64,000 bases of DNA from NCBI GenBank assembly GCA_003141715.1, contig PLNF01000035.1, positions 68,498 to 132,497 of the forward strand, read 5' to 3'. This document shows, in pieces, positions 53,754 through 63,600 of this stretch (positions within the stretch are counted from its first letter, which is position 1; the number at the start of each line of letters is the position of its first letter). The translations under genes were made by a program, and so were the position numbers. This DNA comes from Bacteroidales bacterium. Lineage in GTDB: Bacteria; Bacteroidota; Bacteroidia; Bacteroidales; VadinHA17. The notes beneath the pieces are model-generated. The model ran no database searches and had not been told where the DNA came from. It saw only the letters and a list, made by a program, of their open reading frames with translations.

Positions 53754-54449
53754 TTACCGCGATAATACAAAACAATAAATGCTATTTATAAGTATATGTG
53801 AGGCAATACATAAATAAATGCCTTTTGCATACCTAACTCTTAAATAGCCCCAAAAACATCCTGAGAATATATAATTCATTATGAACAGAGGAAATAGATA
53901 GAAATACTTAATTTCTATATTATAGTTTGTCAGATGTAAAAATCCAAATAACAAGGCTTGAAAATAGAAAACCACTCGAAATTTTAAAGTGAAAAAGTCG
54001 ATTAATTTAATGAGGAAGAAGGAGTCTTCTCGAAGAAATAAAGAGAGAGAAAAATACAAAATTAGTGAAAGGGATATAGCTAAATAAACATTGGATATTA
54101 AACGTTTAAAGACCAGCAAAGAAATTAATATACTAAATGATATTACCAAATTAAATTTAGAACTCCGTAGGGGAAGTCTGAAGATTAACTCTTCAATTAT
54201 AGGGTAGAATAAGGAAATCTTCAATATATTAAATAAACTAAAATTTATTCCCTTTACAGATGGAAATAAATTAAAATATATTAGTGGCCCGCAAAAAAGT
54301 AGCCCTAAAATAATATCGCTTGCCAGAAGAATAAGAAATGATTTCCAGACCAGCTTTAAAAATGAAGAAAGTGATTTAATATCAAATTGTTTCTCAAGAC
54401 TAGGATTTTTGAGAAATATAATAAAATCACTAAAATCAATCATTTTCAA
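53754..54449 (-). CDS. CPBP-family intramembrane metalloprotease (possible immunity protein)
   Basis: Multi-TM; YPIIEELIFRLPLR motif, FGFLHLTN, ASHILINSIYC. Confidence 0.75.
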   Translation of the reverse strand: MKMIDFSDFIIFLKNPSLEKQFDIKSLSSFLKLVWKSFLILLASDIILGLLFCGPLIYFNLFPSVKGINFSLFNILKISLFYPIIEELIFRLPLRSSKFNLVISFSILISLLVFKRLISNVYLAISLSLILYFSLSLFLREDSFFLIKLIDFFTLKFRVVFYFQALLFGFLHLTNYNIEIKYFYLFPLFIMNYIFSGCFWGYLRVRYAKGIYLCIASHILINSIYCFVLSR

Positions 54450-54495
54450 TTTGAAAATCGATTAATTGTAAAGTCTATGATACGAGATCTAATAT

Positions 54496-54527
54496 AGAGA
54501 AATGCAATTGAATAATTGCATTTCTCT
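54496..54527. terminator. 14-bp perfect inverted repeat between peptide 3 and the CPBP gene
   Basis: AGAGAAATGCAATT-gaat-AATTGCATTTCTCT. Confidence 0.55.
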
Positions 54528-54539
54528 AACATTAATTTA

Positions 54540-54680
54540 CTAAAGAAGCTCAAAGAGGGATCTTAAAAAAAAGAATTTTTTAAGACCACTTCCTATAGCA
54601 TATCCAACTTCATAAGCAACATTTACTCCTCCTGAAATTTGTACCATTTCAGATAATTCTAATTCTTTTAAATTTTCCAT
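54540..54680 (-). CDS. Double-glycine leader peptide 3 (46 aa; bacteriocin-like precursor)
   Basis: Manual translation MENLKELELSEMVQISGG|VNVAYEVGYAIGSGLKKFFFLRSLFELL*; not in ORF track. Confidence 0.82.
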   Translation of the reverse strand: MENLKELELSEMVQISGGVNVAYEVGYAIGSGLKKFFFLRSLFELL

Positions 54681-54700
54681 AATAAATATATTTAAATTTT

Positions 54701-54868
54701 TTATTGTGCATGTTGGCCATCAATCCCATCTTGCACTCCTTTGATCAAGGCAACAGCTGCTCCTACGGTAGCACCAATAATCAGTCCAAGATAATAACTG
54801 AAAGTTTTCCCTCCATCAATTGAAATCATTTCTTTTGATGTAAGTTCTATGACTCCAAACTTTTCCAT
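54701..54868 (-). CDS. Double-glycine leader peptide 2 (55 aa; class II bacteriocin-like precursor)
   Basis: Manual translation MEKFGVIELTSKEMISIDGG|KTFSYYLGLIIGATVGAAVALIKGVQDGIDGQHAQ*; GxxxG motifs; not in ORF track. Confidence 0.86.
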   Translation of the reverse strand: MEKFGVIELTSKEMISIDGGKTFSYYLGLIIGATVGAAVALIKGVQDGIDGQHAQ

Positions 54869-54883
54869 AAATAAAATTTTTAA

Positions 54884-55048
54884 TTAAATTTTTATTGCTC
54901 TTTCATAACCGTCCTTTATTCCTTCAATTAGTTCAAGAACTTTTCCTCCTGAAGTCAAAAAGAGTGATATTATAGACTGAAACATACCACCATTAAACTC
55001 CTTTAGTTCATTCTCATTTAAATCAATTAAGCCGAATTTATTTCCCAT
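54884..55048 (-). CDS. Double-glycine leader peptide 1 (54 aa; bacteriocin-like precursor)
   Basis: Manual translation MGNKFGLIDLNENELKEFNGG|MFQSIISLFLTSGGKVLELIEGIKDGYERAIKI*; not in ORF track. Confidence 0.86.
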   Translation of the reverse strand: MGNKFGLIDLNENELKEFNGGMFQSIISLFLTSGGKVLELIEGIKDGYERAIKI

Positions 55049-55108
55049 AACTTTAATTTTTTATTTGAAATTTTACTCTTTCCCCATTTCTTTCACATGC
55101 CCGGGGCT

Positions 55109-55453
55109 TTAGCATGGTAATATTACCATACTAAGGTCGTAGAGCAGCGTCCGGAAAAAAAGGATTTTGGAGAAAATATTTATTCCACCGGAATTTTCTT
55201 GTTCTTCATTATAGCTCAATGGCCGTAGGGAACAGGTCACAGCTATATCATATGGCTGCCGGTAGAAAAATGTCTTTGCCGATTTTGAATATACGATTGG
55301 CGCCCCACGTGATCTTAATTCATCAATCAACTCATAAAGACTGGTACGGCTAATACCCAGCTGCTGTGCAAACTCTTCCGGAGTTCCTGTCTTCTGCCTC
55401 GAGACAAGCTTATGCATCATACTTATGCGATCGAGATATTCAAAGACTTTCAT
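55109..55453 (-). CDS. HTH regulator with C-terminal double-glycine-like extension
   Basis: KTGTPEEFAQQLGISRTSLYELIDELRSRGAPIVYSKSAKTFFY; tail LSYNEEQENSGG|INIFSKILFFRTLLYDLSMVILPC. Confidence 0.75.
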   Translation of the reverse strand: MKVFEYLDRISMMHKLVSRQKTGTPEEFAQQLGISRTSLYELIDELRSRGAPIVYSKSAKTFFYRQPYDIAVTCSLRPLSYNEEQENSGGINIFSKILFFRTLLYDLSMVILPC

Positions 55454-55466
55454 GATATATTGTATT

Positions 55467-57635
55467 TTATGGTTTTATGGTTTCTTTAATATCAATTGTC
55501 TGGTGCAGCCACATCCTGCGAAATGGCCCGTCAATTACTGACAGTTCTGTTAATGACCCGTCCTGAACAACCAATCCCTTTTCAAGCATAATGACCCTTT
55601 GAGCCATAAGAATTGTTGATAGCCTGTGGGCAATTACAATTACTGTTTTAGATTCTTCCCTCAATAACCTCAGAGTGTTTTGCACAAATGTCTCCGCCAG
55701 TGAGTCAAGCGAGGAGGTGGCTTCATCAAGGATCAGAATCTCCGGATTTCGATAAAGTGCCCTGGCAATAGCTATTCGTTGCTGTTGCCCTCCGGACAAT
55801 GTGGCTCCGTTTTCTCCCAGGTATGTATTGAATCCATGTGGCAGTTGCTCTATGAATTTTGTCATCCCTAGTTTGTCGCATACTTCAATCACCCTGGTCA
55901 TATCAGGATTAAAATCCCCGACAGCAATGTTATCCACAACATTCCCTGAAAACAGATCAATCCTTTGAGGTACAACAGAAACAATCTTACGCAATGACTG
56001 GTTGGTAAGATGACGGAGATCATAACGTCCAATGCGGATATGACCCGACTGAAGAGGATAGAGATTTTGAAGTAATGAAACCAGAGTAGTTTTACCTGAA
56101 CCGCTCTCACCTGCTACAGCAGTTATATCTCCTTTCTTAATTGTAAGATTCAGCGAATCGAAAACATCAACTCTGGTACCATACCTGAACTTTACATTCT
56201 CAAAATGTATGTCATCAACCATTTCCAGTTTTAGTTCTATTTTATTTGACTCATCTTCTATCTCCAGATCAAAAATTTCAAATAGTCTGTCTGAAGCAAT
56301 CCTTGCATCCTGTAATGTGCGGTTAAATCCGATTACAGAGGTAACCGGAGCAGTAAAATATCCTACAACCGAATAAAATGAAAGCAACTCCCCGGGTGTA
56401 ATTTGTGATCCAATTGCATATCCCGCTCCAACCCATAATACAAGAATTGTAATCAGTTGGGAAATAAGACTGGTTGAACTTGATGAAAAAATGCCATTTA
56501 ATCCTGACTTATAAATTATCTCCAGAAGATTGACAAATCTTGTCTCTGTTTTCAGATTTGAAAAATCTTCGAGCCCGAACCGTTTAATAGTTCCAACTGA
56601 GTTGAGAGATTCCACCAGTTGTGCCTCAAGGTCAGCCGCCCGTTCCATGACCTTCCGCTGAACCTTCCTGTTAAGTCTGTCAGAGACATAATATATCAGT
56701 GCATAGAATGGGACAACAATAAGCAAGATCAGTGCCAATTTCCAAAAGAAGGTGAACATAAGTGCAAACGAAACAACCAGAATGAAAAGGTTTAGAATAA
56801 AACTTATGGTGACCTCATTTACAAATACCCGTATTTTGACTGCATCACCAATTCTTGATATTATTTCGCCTGTTCGCATATTATCAAAAAAGGTCTGCGG
56901 CAGTTTTAATAGATGCTGATAGTATCCAAGTATAAGTGTTGCATCAATTTTCTGACCAGTCTTAAGAATAAAGATTGTCTGGAAGAAACTAAGCAGGAGA
57001 CGTAGTACAATTATGAGAACCATTGCAAAACCCAGCAGGTTTAAAAGGCTAAGATTTCCGCCCGGAAGTACAGTATCTACAAGCTTCCCTACATAAATTG
57101 ACATTGCAAGACCAAGCACAGAAAATACCAGCGCACCTGCAAGAGATTGTAACAGGATGCCTCTGTGAGGTTTTATCAAATTCCAGAAGCGAGCCTGAGT
57201 TGAAATCTTTTCATTTTTAACTGTAAACTTTTCACCTGGAGCTATAAGTACCAACACTCCGGTCCACTCTTTTTTGAATTCTTCATGTTCAATCTTATGA
57301 AAGTCCCCATCTGCGGGATCCATTATTTCAATATACTTATCAGTTGTTTTTATCAGAACAACATAGTGATGAAGCACCTCTCTCACAATAACATGTGCAA
57401 TTGCCGGTTTTGGTATTTTGAATAAACTATCCCAATCACCTCTTACACCTTTTGCCAGAAATCCCATCTTTCCTGCAGCCTCTACAAGTCCTAAAACATT
57501 TGTCCCTTTTTTATCAGTTCCGGCAAATTGTCTTATTCGTGCAACCGGCAATTTCAGATGGTAATGGGCGGCAATTGAGGCAAGACACGCTGCCCCGCAA
57601 TCGGTAATATCCCTCTGTTTTACTTTTATACTCAT
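55467..57635 (-). CDS. Peptidase-containing (C39) ABC transporter, bacteriocin/RiPP exporter
   Basis: VKQRDITDCGAACLASIAAHY; HHYVVL; MDPADG; Walker A GESGSGKT; LSGGQQQRIAIARAL. Confidence 0.96.
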   Translation of the reverse strand: MSIKVKQRDITDCGAACLASIAAHYHLKLPVARIRQFAGTDKKGTNVLGLVEAAGKMGFLAKGVRGDWDSLFKIPKPAIAHVIVREVLHHYVVLIKTTDKYIEIMDPADGDFHKIEHEEFKKEWTGVLVLIAPGEKFTVKNEKISTQARFWNLIKPHRGILLQSLAGALVFSVLGLAMSIYVGKLVDTVLPGGNLSLLNLLGFAMVLIIVLRLLLSFFQTIFILKTGQKIDATLILGYYQHLLKLPQTFFDNMRTGEIISRIGDAVKIRVFVNEVTISFILNLFILVVSFALMFTFFWKLALILLIVVPFYALIYYVSDRLNRKVQRKVMERAADLEAQLVESLNSVGTIKRFGLEDFSNLKTETRFVNLLEIIYKSGLNGIFSSSSTSLISQLITILVLWVGAGYAIGSQITPGELLSFYSVVGYFTAPVTSVIGFNRTLQDARIASDRLFEIFDLEIEDESNKIELKLEMVDDIHFENVKFRYGTRVDVFDSLNLTIKKGDITAVAGESGSGKTTLVSLLQNLYPLQSGHIRIGRYDLRHLTNQSLRKIVSVVPQRIDLFSGNVVDNIAVGDFNPDMTRVIEVCDKLGMTKFIEQLPHGFNTYLGENGATLSGGQQQRIAIARALYRNPEILILDEATSSLDSLAETFVQNTLRLLREESKTVIVIAHRLSTILMAQRVIMLEKGLVVQDGSLTELSVIDGPFRRMWLHQTIDIKETIKP

Positions 57636-57639
57636 AATA

Positions 57640-58830
57640 TTATGACCCCTTTACATAGGTGTAAGGATTGAACCATTTATCTGCCTTATCGAATAATAAA
57701 TGATATAAACTCCGTCGAATTACGATGATCCTGGTATTGAGGCTCATTCCCTTTTTAATTTCAGCTTTATAACCATTCTTTAATGAAAGGAATGTTTTTT
57801 CAGGTTTACACTTAACCCTGAAATATGCGACCGATCCATCTTCAACAATCATATCATCAGAAATATCAATAATATCACCCTGCAGCATTCCCCATTCATT
57901 ATAGTTAAATGCATCCACCTGAATTTTGACTTTCTGCTTCTCATGGATAAATCCGATTTCAGCAGGTTTTACAAAACAGGTCGCAACCAGTTCTCCTTCC
58001 GGTGAAATCTCTGCAATTTTCTGTCCCGGAGCTACAATGCTTCCTGTCTGAATATCTGAACTTTGAATGATTTCCCCGGCTGTCGGAGCCAGGACTATCC
58101 GGTTTGTCAACTCCTCAGAGCATTGCTTTAAATCGGCAAGAAGTTTGACTGAATCATTTCTGCGTATGGTTAAATCGCTCTGCCATTGTGATTTCTGAGA
58201 TAATAATATCTGATCCAGATTGTCTTTCTCGGAAGTAAGCAAAAAGAGGCTGTTTTCATAATCGATTTTTGGTATGATCTGTTGATTATAAAGAAGTTTA
58301 TTCCGTTCATGTTCAGTTTTTTTCTTCTGATATTTTTGAAACTGGATCGTTTGCTGATTTCTGAGATTTTCAAATTCAGCCTTATATTGTTGTGTAATTA
58401 GTCCGATATGAAAAGGCCGTTCTTCTAAGAAATATATTTTCGTCAGTTTTTCCAGATCCTTAATAGAAGCATCATTTTCCCCTATCCTCTGCATCAGGGA
58501 AGCATGTTGAGCCCTGATAGTTTCTGTATCAAAGACTAAAAGAGTATCACCTTTTCTTACTGCTCCTCCGTTACGTATCGATGTATAGATAATTCTCCCC
58601 TGGAACGGAGCAAGAACCACCTGTTTTTCAATATCCGATTGAAAATAGCCTCTGGCCTGCACTGAAACATCCACATAGATAAAAGGAAGAATTCCAATAG
58701 CAATCATGATCATCCCAATAATAATCCAATAGATAATCCTGCTCCTGGTCGTTATGTTTATCAGGTAGGTTTCAAGACTGAATTTTGATATAGAAAATGG
58801 GATCAGTTCCACTTTTATAACTTCTAGCAC
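57640..58830 (-). CDS. HlyD-family periplasmic adaptor (GTG start in ORF track)
   Basis: VQARGYFQSDIEKQVVLAPFQGRIIYTSIRNGGAVRKGDTLLVFD; coiled coil; IVLAPTAGEIIQS. Confidence 0.92.
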   Translation of the reverse strand: MLEVIKVELIPFSISKFSLETYLINITTRSRIIYWIIIGMIMIAIGILPFIYVDVSVQARGYFQSDIEKQVVLAPFQGRIIYTSIRNGGAVRKGDTLLVFDTETIRAQHASLMQRIGENDASIKDLEKLTKIYFLEERPFHIGLITQQYKAEFENLRNQQTIQFQKYQKKKTEHERNKLLYNQQIIPKIDYENSLFLLTSEKDNLDQILLSQKSQWQSDLTIRRNDSVKLLADLKQCSEELTNRIVLAPTAGEIIQSSDIQTGSIVAPGQKIAEISPEGELVATCFVKPAEIGFIHEKQKVKIQVDAFNYNEWGMLQGDIIDISDDMIVEDGSVAYFRVKCKPEKTFLSLKNGYKAEIKKGMSLNTRIIVIRRSLYHLLFDKADKWFNPYTYVKGS

Positions 58831-58845
58831 TTAAATAATTCAAAC

Positions 58846-58881
58846 TTTAGGCACTCCCAACTCAAGGCACTTTAGGCACTT
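58846..58881. repeat. Short AGGCACT iteration
   Basis: ctttaggcactcccaactcaaggcactttaggcactttt. Confidence 0.5.
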
Positions 58882-59140
58882 TTATCAGAGACATTACTTT
58901 ACGAATTAGAAACACAGCAATCCAAATTTACAACATATTTCAAATAAATGTTATAAAAATGTGATTTTTTTAAAGCAGAACGATTAAAAAATGCTTGAAC
59001 AGGTATACCTTATATTATATAGTCCCGGCTTCAGGTATTTTTTCAGATTACGCATGGTGGGAGGAAAACCCCTCAAAAGGGGTGTATCTAAAAGTAGGAT
59101 CTCGCTAAGTCAGGCTAAAAACTGGAAGAGGCGGTGGCAA

Positions 59141-60238
59141 TCACATTTTCCTCCTCAAAATTATCCAACGTTTAAAAAACGGATCATCCATACTATATGC
59201 CGATCCTTCCTTAATAAGTATCCCTTTTTGAGCCAGACGCAGTAGTGTGCTGAAAACTGTGCTCGCTGCTCCAGTGCCAAAAAGCCTGGAAAACTCATCA
59301 GAAAGTGGCGACAAATTGCTGCCTGACATACCAGTTAATATGGTCATGTCAGTACGATTCAAACTGTTCCACAAACGTTCATAATCATTATCATGACTCT
59401 GCACAATGTCATTAGAAGCGACTTCAACCATATCAGGAGTTTTGCCTGAACGAATAAGAAGTTCCCATACTGTAAATGCCAGTTGTTGTGTATAGTATGG
59501 ATGAGAATCGGTTATACTAAGGATAGTTTCAGAAAGATCTTTTGCCTGATCAGTAATCTTTAAAAACCTTTCTTCAAGGAACAGGGTAAACTTCTCCCTT
59601 GATATTTTCGCAAGAGTCATCAACGAACCAAATCGATAAAACGGAGAATCCTTCCTTTCAAATATATTTCTTATCATCGACTCACTGCTACCCATAAAAA
59701 TATAAGTTATATTCTTCTGGTTTTGCATAACCGCCCGTAGCATACGGTCAAGTCCATTGTTAATCCTGAATATATCCTGAAACTCATCCAGCACAACAAC
59801 AATTTTTTTATTGTCCGTCCCGAGTTTTTCAATCATGTTCAACACATCTTCAAGAGGAGTCAGGTCTGCTGATCCTGGCTTAAAAGATATTTCAGTTTCT
59901 CCTGTAACCGGGTTCATGATTACCGACGGTATCAACCGGAATGATTTTATGTATCTTTTAAGTTTCTGAACCGGAAATATACGGTATATTCTCTTCAGAA
60001 GCTGTGATGCAAGATCTTCCGTTGAGATTATTAACTGTATATCAAGGTAAACATAACGACGACCAGAATCATTTATAACCTTCCTTATCAGACTTGTTTT
60101 TCCAAATCTCCTTGGACTTATCAGTATCAGATGATTCTCTCCTTTTATAAAAGAAGTGATTTTAGCTATCTCATCTTCCCTGTCTGTAAAATATTGACCA
60201 TCGACTACTGTCCCAAATTTAAATGGATTTTCATTCAT
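59141..60238 (-). CDS. AAA/STAND-like ATP-binding protein
   Basis: NPFKFGTVVDGQYFTDREDEIAKI; SPRRFGKTSLIRKV; VVLDEFQDI; C-terminal winged-helix-like region. Confidence 0.85.
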   Translation of the reverse strand: MNENPFKFGTVVDGQYFTDREDEIAKITSFIKGENHLILISPRRFGKTSLIRKVINDSGRRYVYLDIQLIISTEDLASQLLKRIYRIFPVQKLKRYIKSFRLIPSVIMNPVTGETEISFKPGSADLTPLEDVLNMIEKLGTDNKKIVVVLDEFQDIFRINNGLDRMLRAVMQNQKNITYIFMGSSESMIRNIFERKDSPFYRFGSLMTLAKISREKFTLFLEERFLKITDQAKDLSETILSITDSHPYYTQQLAFTVWELLIRSGKTPDMVEVASNDIVQSHDNDYERLWNSLNRTDMTILTGMSGSNLSPLSDEFSRLFGTGAASTVFSTLLRLAQKGILIKEGSAYSMDDPFFKRWIILRRKM

Positions 60239-60339
60239 TGTCTTCCGATTAATTTCGTTACGATATTTTTCGCAAGTAAAGTTATGCTAATTTTCGTTTA
60301 TCGCAAACAAATCCGGTAATAAATTTGCGGGATCTCCCT

Positions 60340-60600
60340 AAATTGACTCTGCTTCGGGAGTAAAACCCTTCTATCCCGCCGAAGCGGCATCTCCCAGAAA
60401 CAATTCTGTCTCGGGTTAGAAAACCCCTCTGTCCCGCTGAAGCGGGACATCTCCCTGAAACAATTCTGTCTCGGGTTAGAAAACCCCTCTGTCCCGCTGA
60501 AGCGGGACATCTCCCCCAGGGGGGAGAAAAACTGTGGTATTTACCTGAATTACACTTGAATACAGAGTATTAGCCCCCCTTCAGGGGGGTTGGGGGGCAG
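60340..60600. repeat. 60-bp tandem palindromic repeat (~3 units) plus shared tail
   Basis: CAATTCTGTCTCGGGTTAGAAAACCCCTCTGTCCCGCTGAAGCGGGACATCTCCCTGAAA iterated with exact 60-bp spacing; tail GGGGGGAGAAAAACTGTGGTATTTACCTGAATTACACTTG. Confidence 0.9.
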
Positions 60601-60610
60601 ACTGGGGGTG

Positions 60611-60641
60611 CAAAAATAAAGCCCGTCTCTCAACGGGCTTC
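60611..60641 (-). terminator. Intrinsic terminator for the surface-protein gene
   Basis: Minus strand AAGCCCGT-tgagag-ACGGGCTTTATTTTT. Confidence 0.75.
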
Positions 60642-60667
60642 TTAAATATTATTTTCCTTTGCGCCTT

Positions 60668-63600
60668 CTAATGCAGCAATGTCACATCTCCCACCTTCTT
60701 GAACGGCTGACCATTAGCATACTTTCCTTCTACATACCATACATAAACACCCTGCTGACAAAGCTTGTTATGGTAATAACCGTTCCATGGTTTGTTGATA
60801 TCCTCACTCTCAAAAATCAGCACGCCAAGTCTGTTGAAAATCTGAAGCTTATAGGTAATCACTTTCTCCCTTATCCCCGGGAAGAAGAACTGGTCAATCT
60901 CAGTGCCCCCGGTCGGCAGATGATCCATCTCAACCGGCCCGTTAAGGTTAGGTGTGAACACCGTGGAGAACCTCAACACTCCCGAAGGCTCTACGGTTAC
61001 CGCAGGCGACAATACAAACTTGTCACTGCAGGTAATAGTAACACCATTAACCACATTATTTAAATATGCCCAGAGGGTGATATCATATACTCCTTCTTCC
61101 ATATATTTATGATACGGTTCTTTAACCTTCGAGGTATCTCCGTCACCAAACTCCCAGAGATAAGAATCCGCTCCCTGGGTAAGATTGAACATTCTTACCT
61201 TTTCGTCATTCACAAATACCACTGTCGGGGATACCTGGAAGTTTGCCTTAGGTGAAGGATATGAATTGACTACCTGAGAATACGAGGATACTCCTCCGGG
61301 ACCAGTTACTGTCAACTCAACCCTGAAAGTACCCGGATCAAAGTAGGTGTAGGTCGGATTCTTAGCCGTAGAAGCGCCACCATCGCCAAAGTCCCACATG
61401 TAGGTTGTACCGGGGGTATTTGTATTCAGCGAAGTGTTATTGATCTCAATATTCAGCGGGGAACAACCCGATGGTATCAGATCGAAATTCGCAACCGGAG
61501 GAATTGGTGTAACAGTTATTGAATGTGTAACACTGTCTGAACAATTTGCATTGCTCACACTAAGTACTACATCGAAAGTACCAAGAACCGTATATGTATG
61601 AGTCGGACTCTGATCTGTTGATGTAGCTCCGTCTCCGAACCTCCATAACCATGTCCATGTACCCGGATTGGTGGTATTGGTAAAAGTAACAGGATTACCG
61701 GCTGCATTGTAGATCTGCAAAACCGGAAGCGCGGTAAACTGCGGAAGCGGTACCGGCATCACCGTTATATCCAGAGTCTTCACGTCGGTGCAGTTGTAGA
61801 ACGATGTCGTGGTAAGTGTAACCGTATGAACAACTGGAGCCGCTGTGAAGTTGGTATAGAGATGATTTGTCGAATTTGTGAAATATCCGTTTACTCCGTC
61901 ACCAAAGTCCCAGAAGTATTTACTTGCTCCCGGCAATGTAGTGAAGACGATCTGGTTACCGCTGCAGATGATTGCAGTAGAAGCCGTAAACGTGGCATCA
62001 ATAGCAGGGTAAACCGTTACTGTTGAAGTGAACGAATCAAGACATCCTCCGGGTGATCTTACTGTCAGTTTCACGTTAGAATATTCAATCGATGAAGGAT
62101 TGACATTCGTGAATACATGTACAGGATTGGCATTAACCGAGTCCTTTGGTGAACCATCACCGAAGTCCCACCAGAATTTAGCAATTCCGGTCATGTCTTT
62201 TGTGAATGTTACAGTTGCAGGTGTACAAGCGTTAGACTTATCCTGAGTATAGGTCGCATCGGGAGCATCAACAAGAACTGTAACATCTCCGTTTCCGTAA
62301 CATCCTTTACTGTCTTTAACCTTATAGTTCAGTGCATAGGTACCTGCAATCTGCGAATTGAAAGTCGGCGACTGGACGAAGTAATTGTTCAGAGGACCAA
62401 TATCTCCCGTCCACAGATGTGTTGACCAGATACCCGAACCACCTGTCGGATTGCCATTCATGACCAGAGGAACGTTTCCGCAGGCATGTATAGGATCTAT
62501 AGCGCTGAAGTCGACTACAGGATTCGGATTAACCGTGAGTGTTGCAGCGGTTGTATTTACAGTAATACATTTAGCCTTCAGAGCAAGCCTGTACTGGTTC
62601 CCGTTAAGAGCAAGCGGAACTGCTGCAAGGGTCAGCTGCTGTGATGTTGATCCGCTGTAAATTGCGTCGTCGTGAACGTCCGACCATACTCCTCCGCTGA
62701 ATACCTCCCATCTCAGTGAATCTATAATTCCTGTTCCATTGGCGGTGAACACCACCGGGCCCGTACCATCGCATGTTGCTTTATCAACAGGGTTGAGCGT
62801 TATTGACGGAGGTATATTCACCCTCAGTACGGCAAAGTTGGAATAAACCGGAATACCGCATGTTCCTGTTAAAATTATCCTGAAGATATAGTTATTAAAT
62901 GCAGCCTGTGCATTCGTTATGGTAAGGGTGTTCAGGGCCGATCCGCTGAAGTTGGCATCATCGACGACATTAATAAATCCCGCGCCTTTGTTTACCTGCC
63001 ACTGGTAAACAACACCGGTGCCTGTTGCAGTGATACTAAAGGCCGCACCTGCATTCATACATGCAGTGGTGTCTTTCGGTTGTGTCGTAATCTCCGGAGC
63101 CTGGTTTACAGTAAGCGTTGCATCGGCCGATGTGACAGATGAAGAACATCCTATAACCACAACATGGTAAACATACCCGGTCATCAGTCGTGTTGCACCA
63201 AAAAGACTCAGGGTTGAATTAGTGGCTCCGAAATAGACTCCTCCATCAGCAACCGCATTAAATCCGCTGCCTGTATTTACATACCACTGATATGTAAGAT
63301 CCGCTCCTGTTGCCGCTACATTAAAGGCAACCAGACCGTATTCACATATTGTTTTGCTTACCGGTGATGTGGTTATTGCCGGTAAAGCCCTTACAGTTAC
63401 AGTGGCTGAACCTATAAGATTTGTTGACGTATTGGCTACACATCCATTGTGATCTGTTACCGATGTAAGAGTGTAAGTTGTTGTCGTTGCAGGTGATACT
63501 ATGATATCATCACCGCTGTTGTACCCATTAATAGTTCCAAGATTAGCAATAACCACATCGAACGGAGCTGTTCCAACCATCATATTGACATTCAGAATTG

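Noticed and set aside
58991-59245. 84-aa + strand ORF
   Set aside because: Low-complexity basic translation that overlaps the 3' end of the well-supported antisense ATPase gene; no recognisable domain
60298-60510. 70-aa ORF with internal MSRFSGTEGFSNPRQNCF repeats
   Set aside because: It is a translation of the 60-bp tandem DNA repeat; no independent coding evidence
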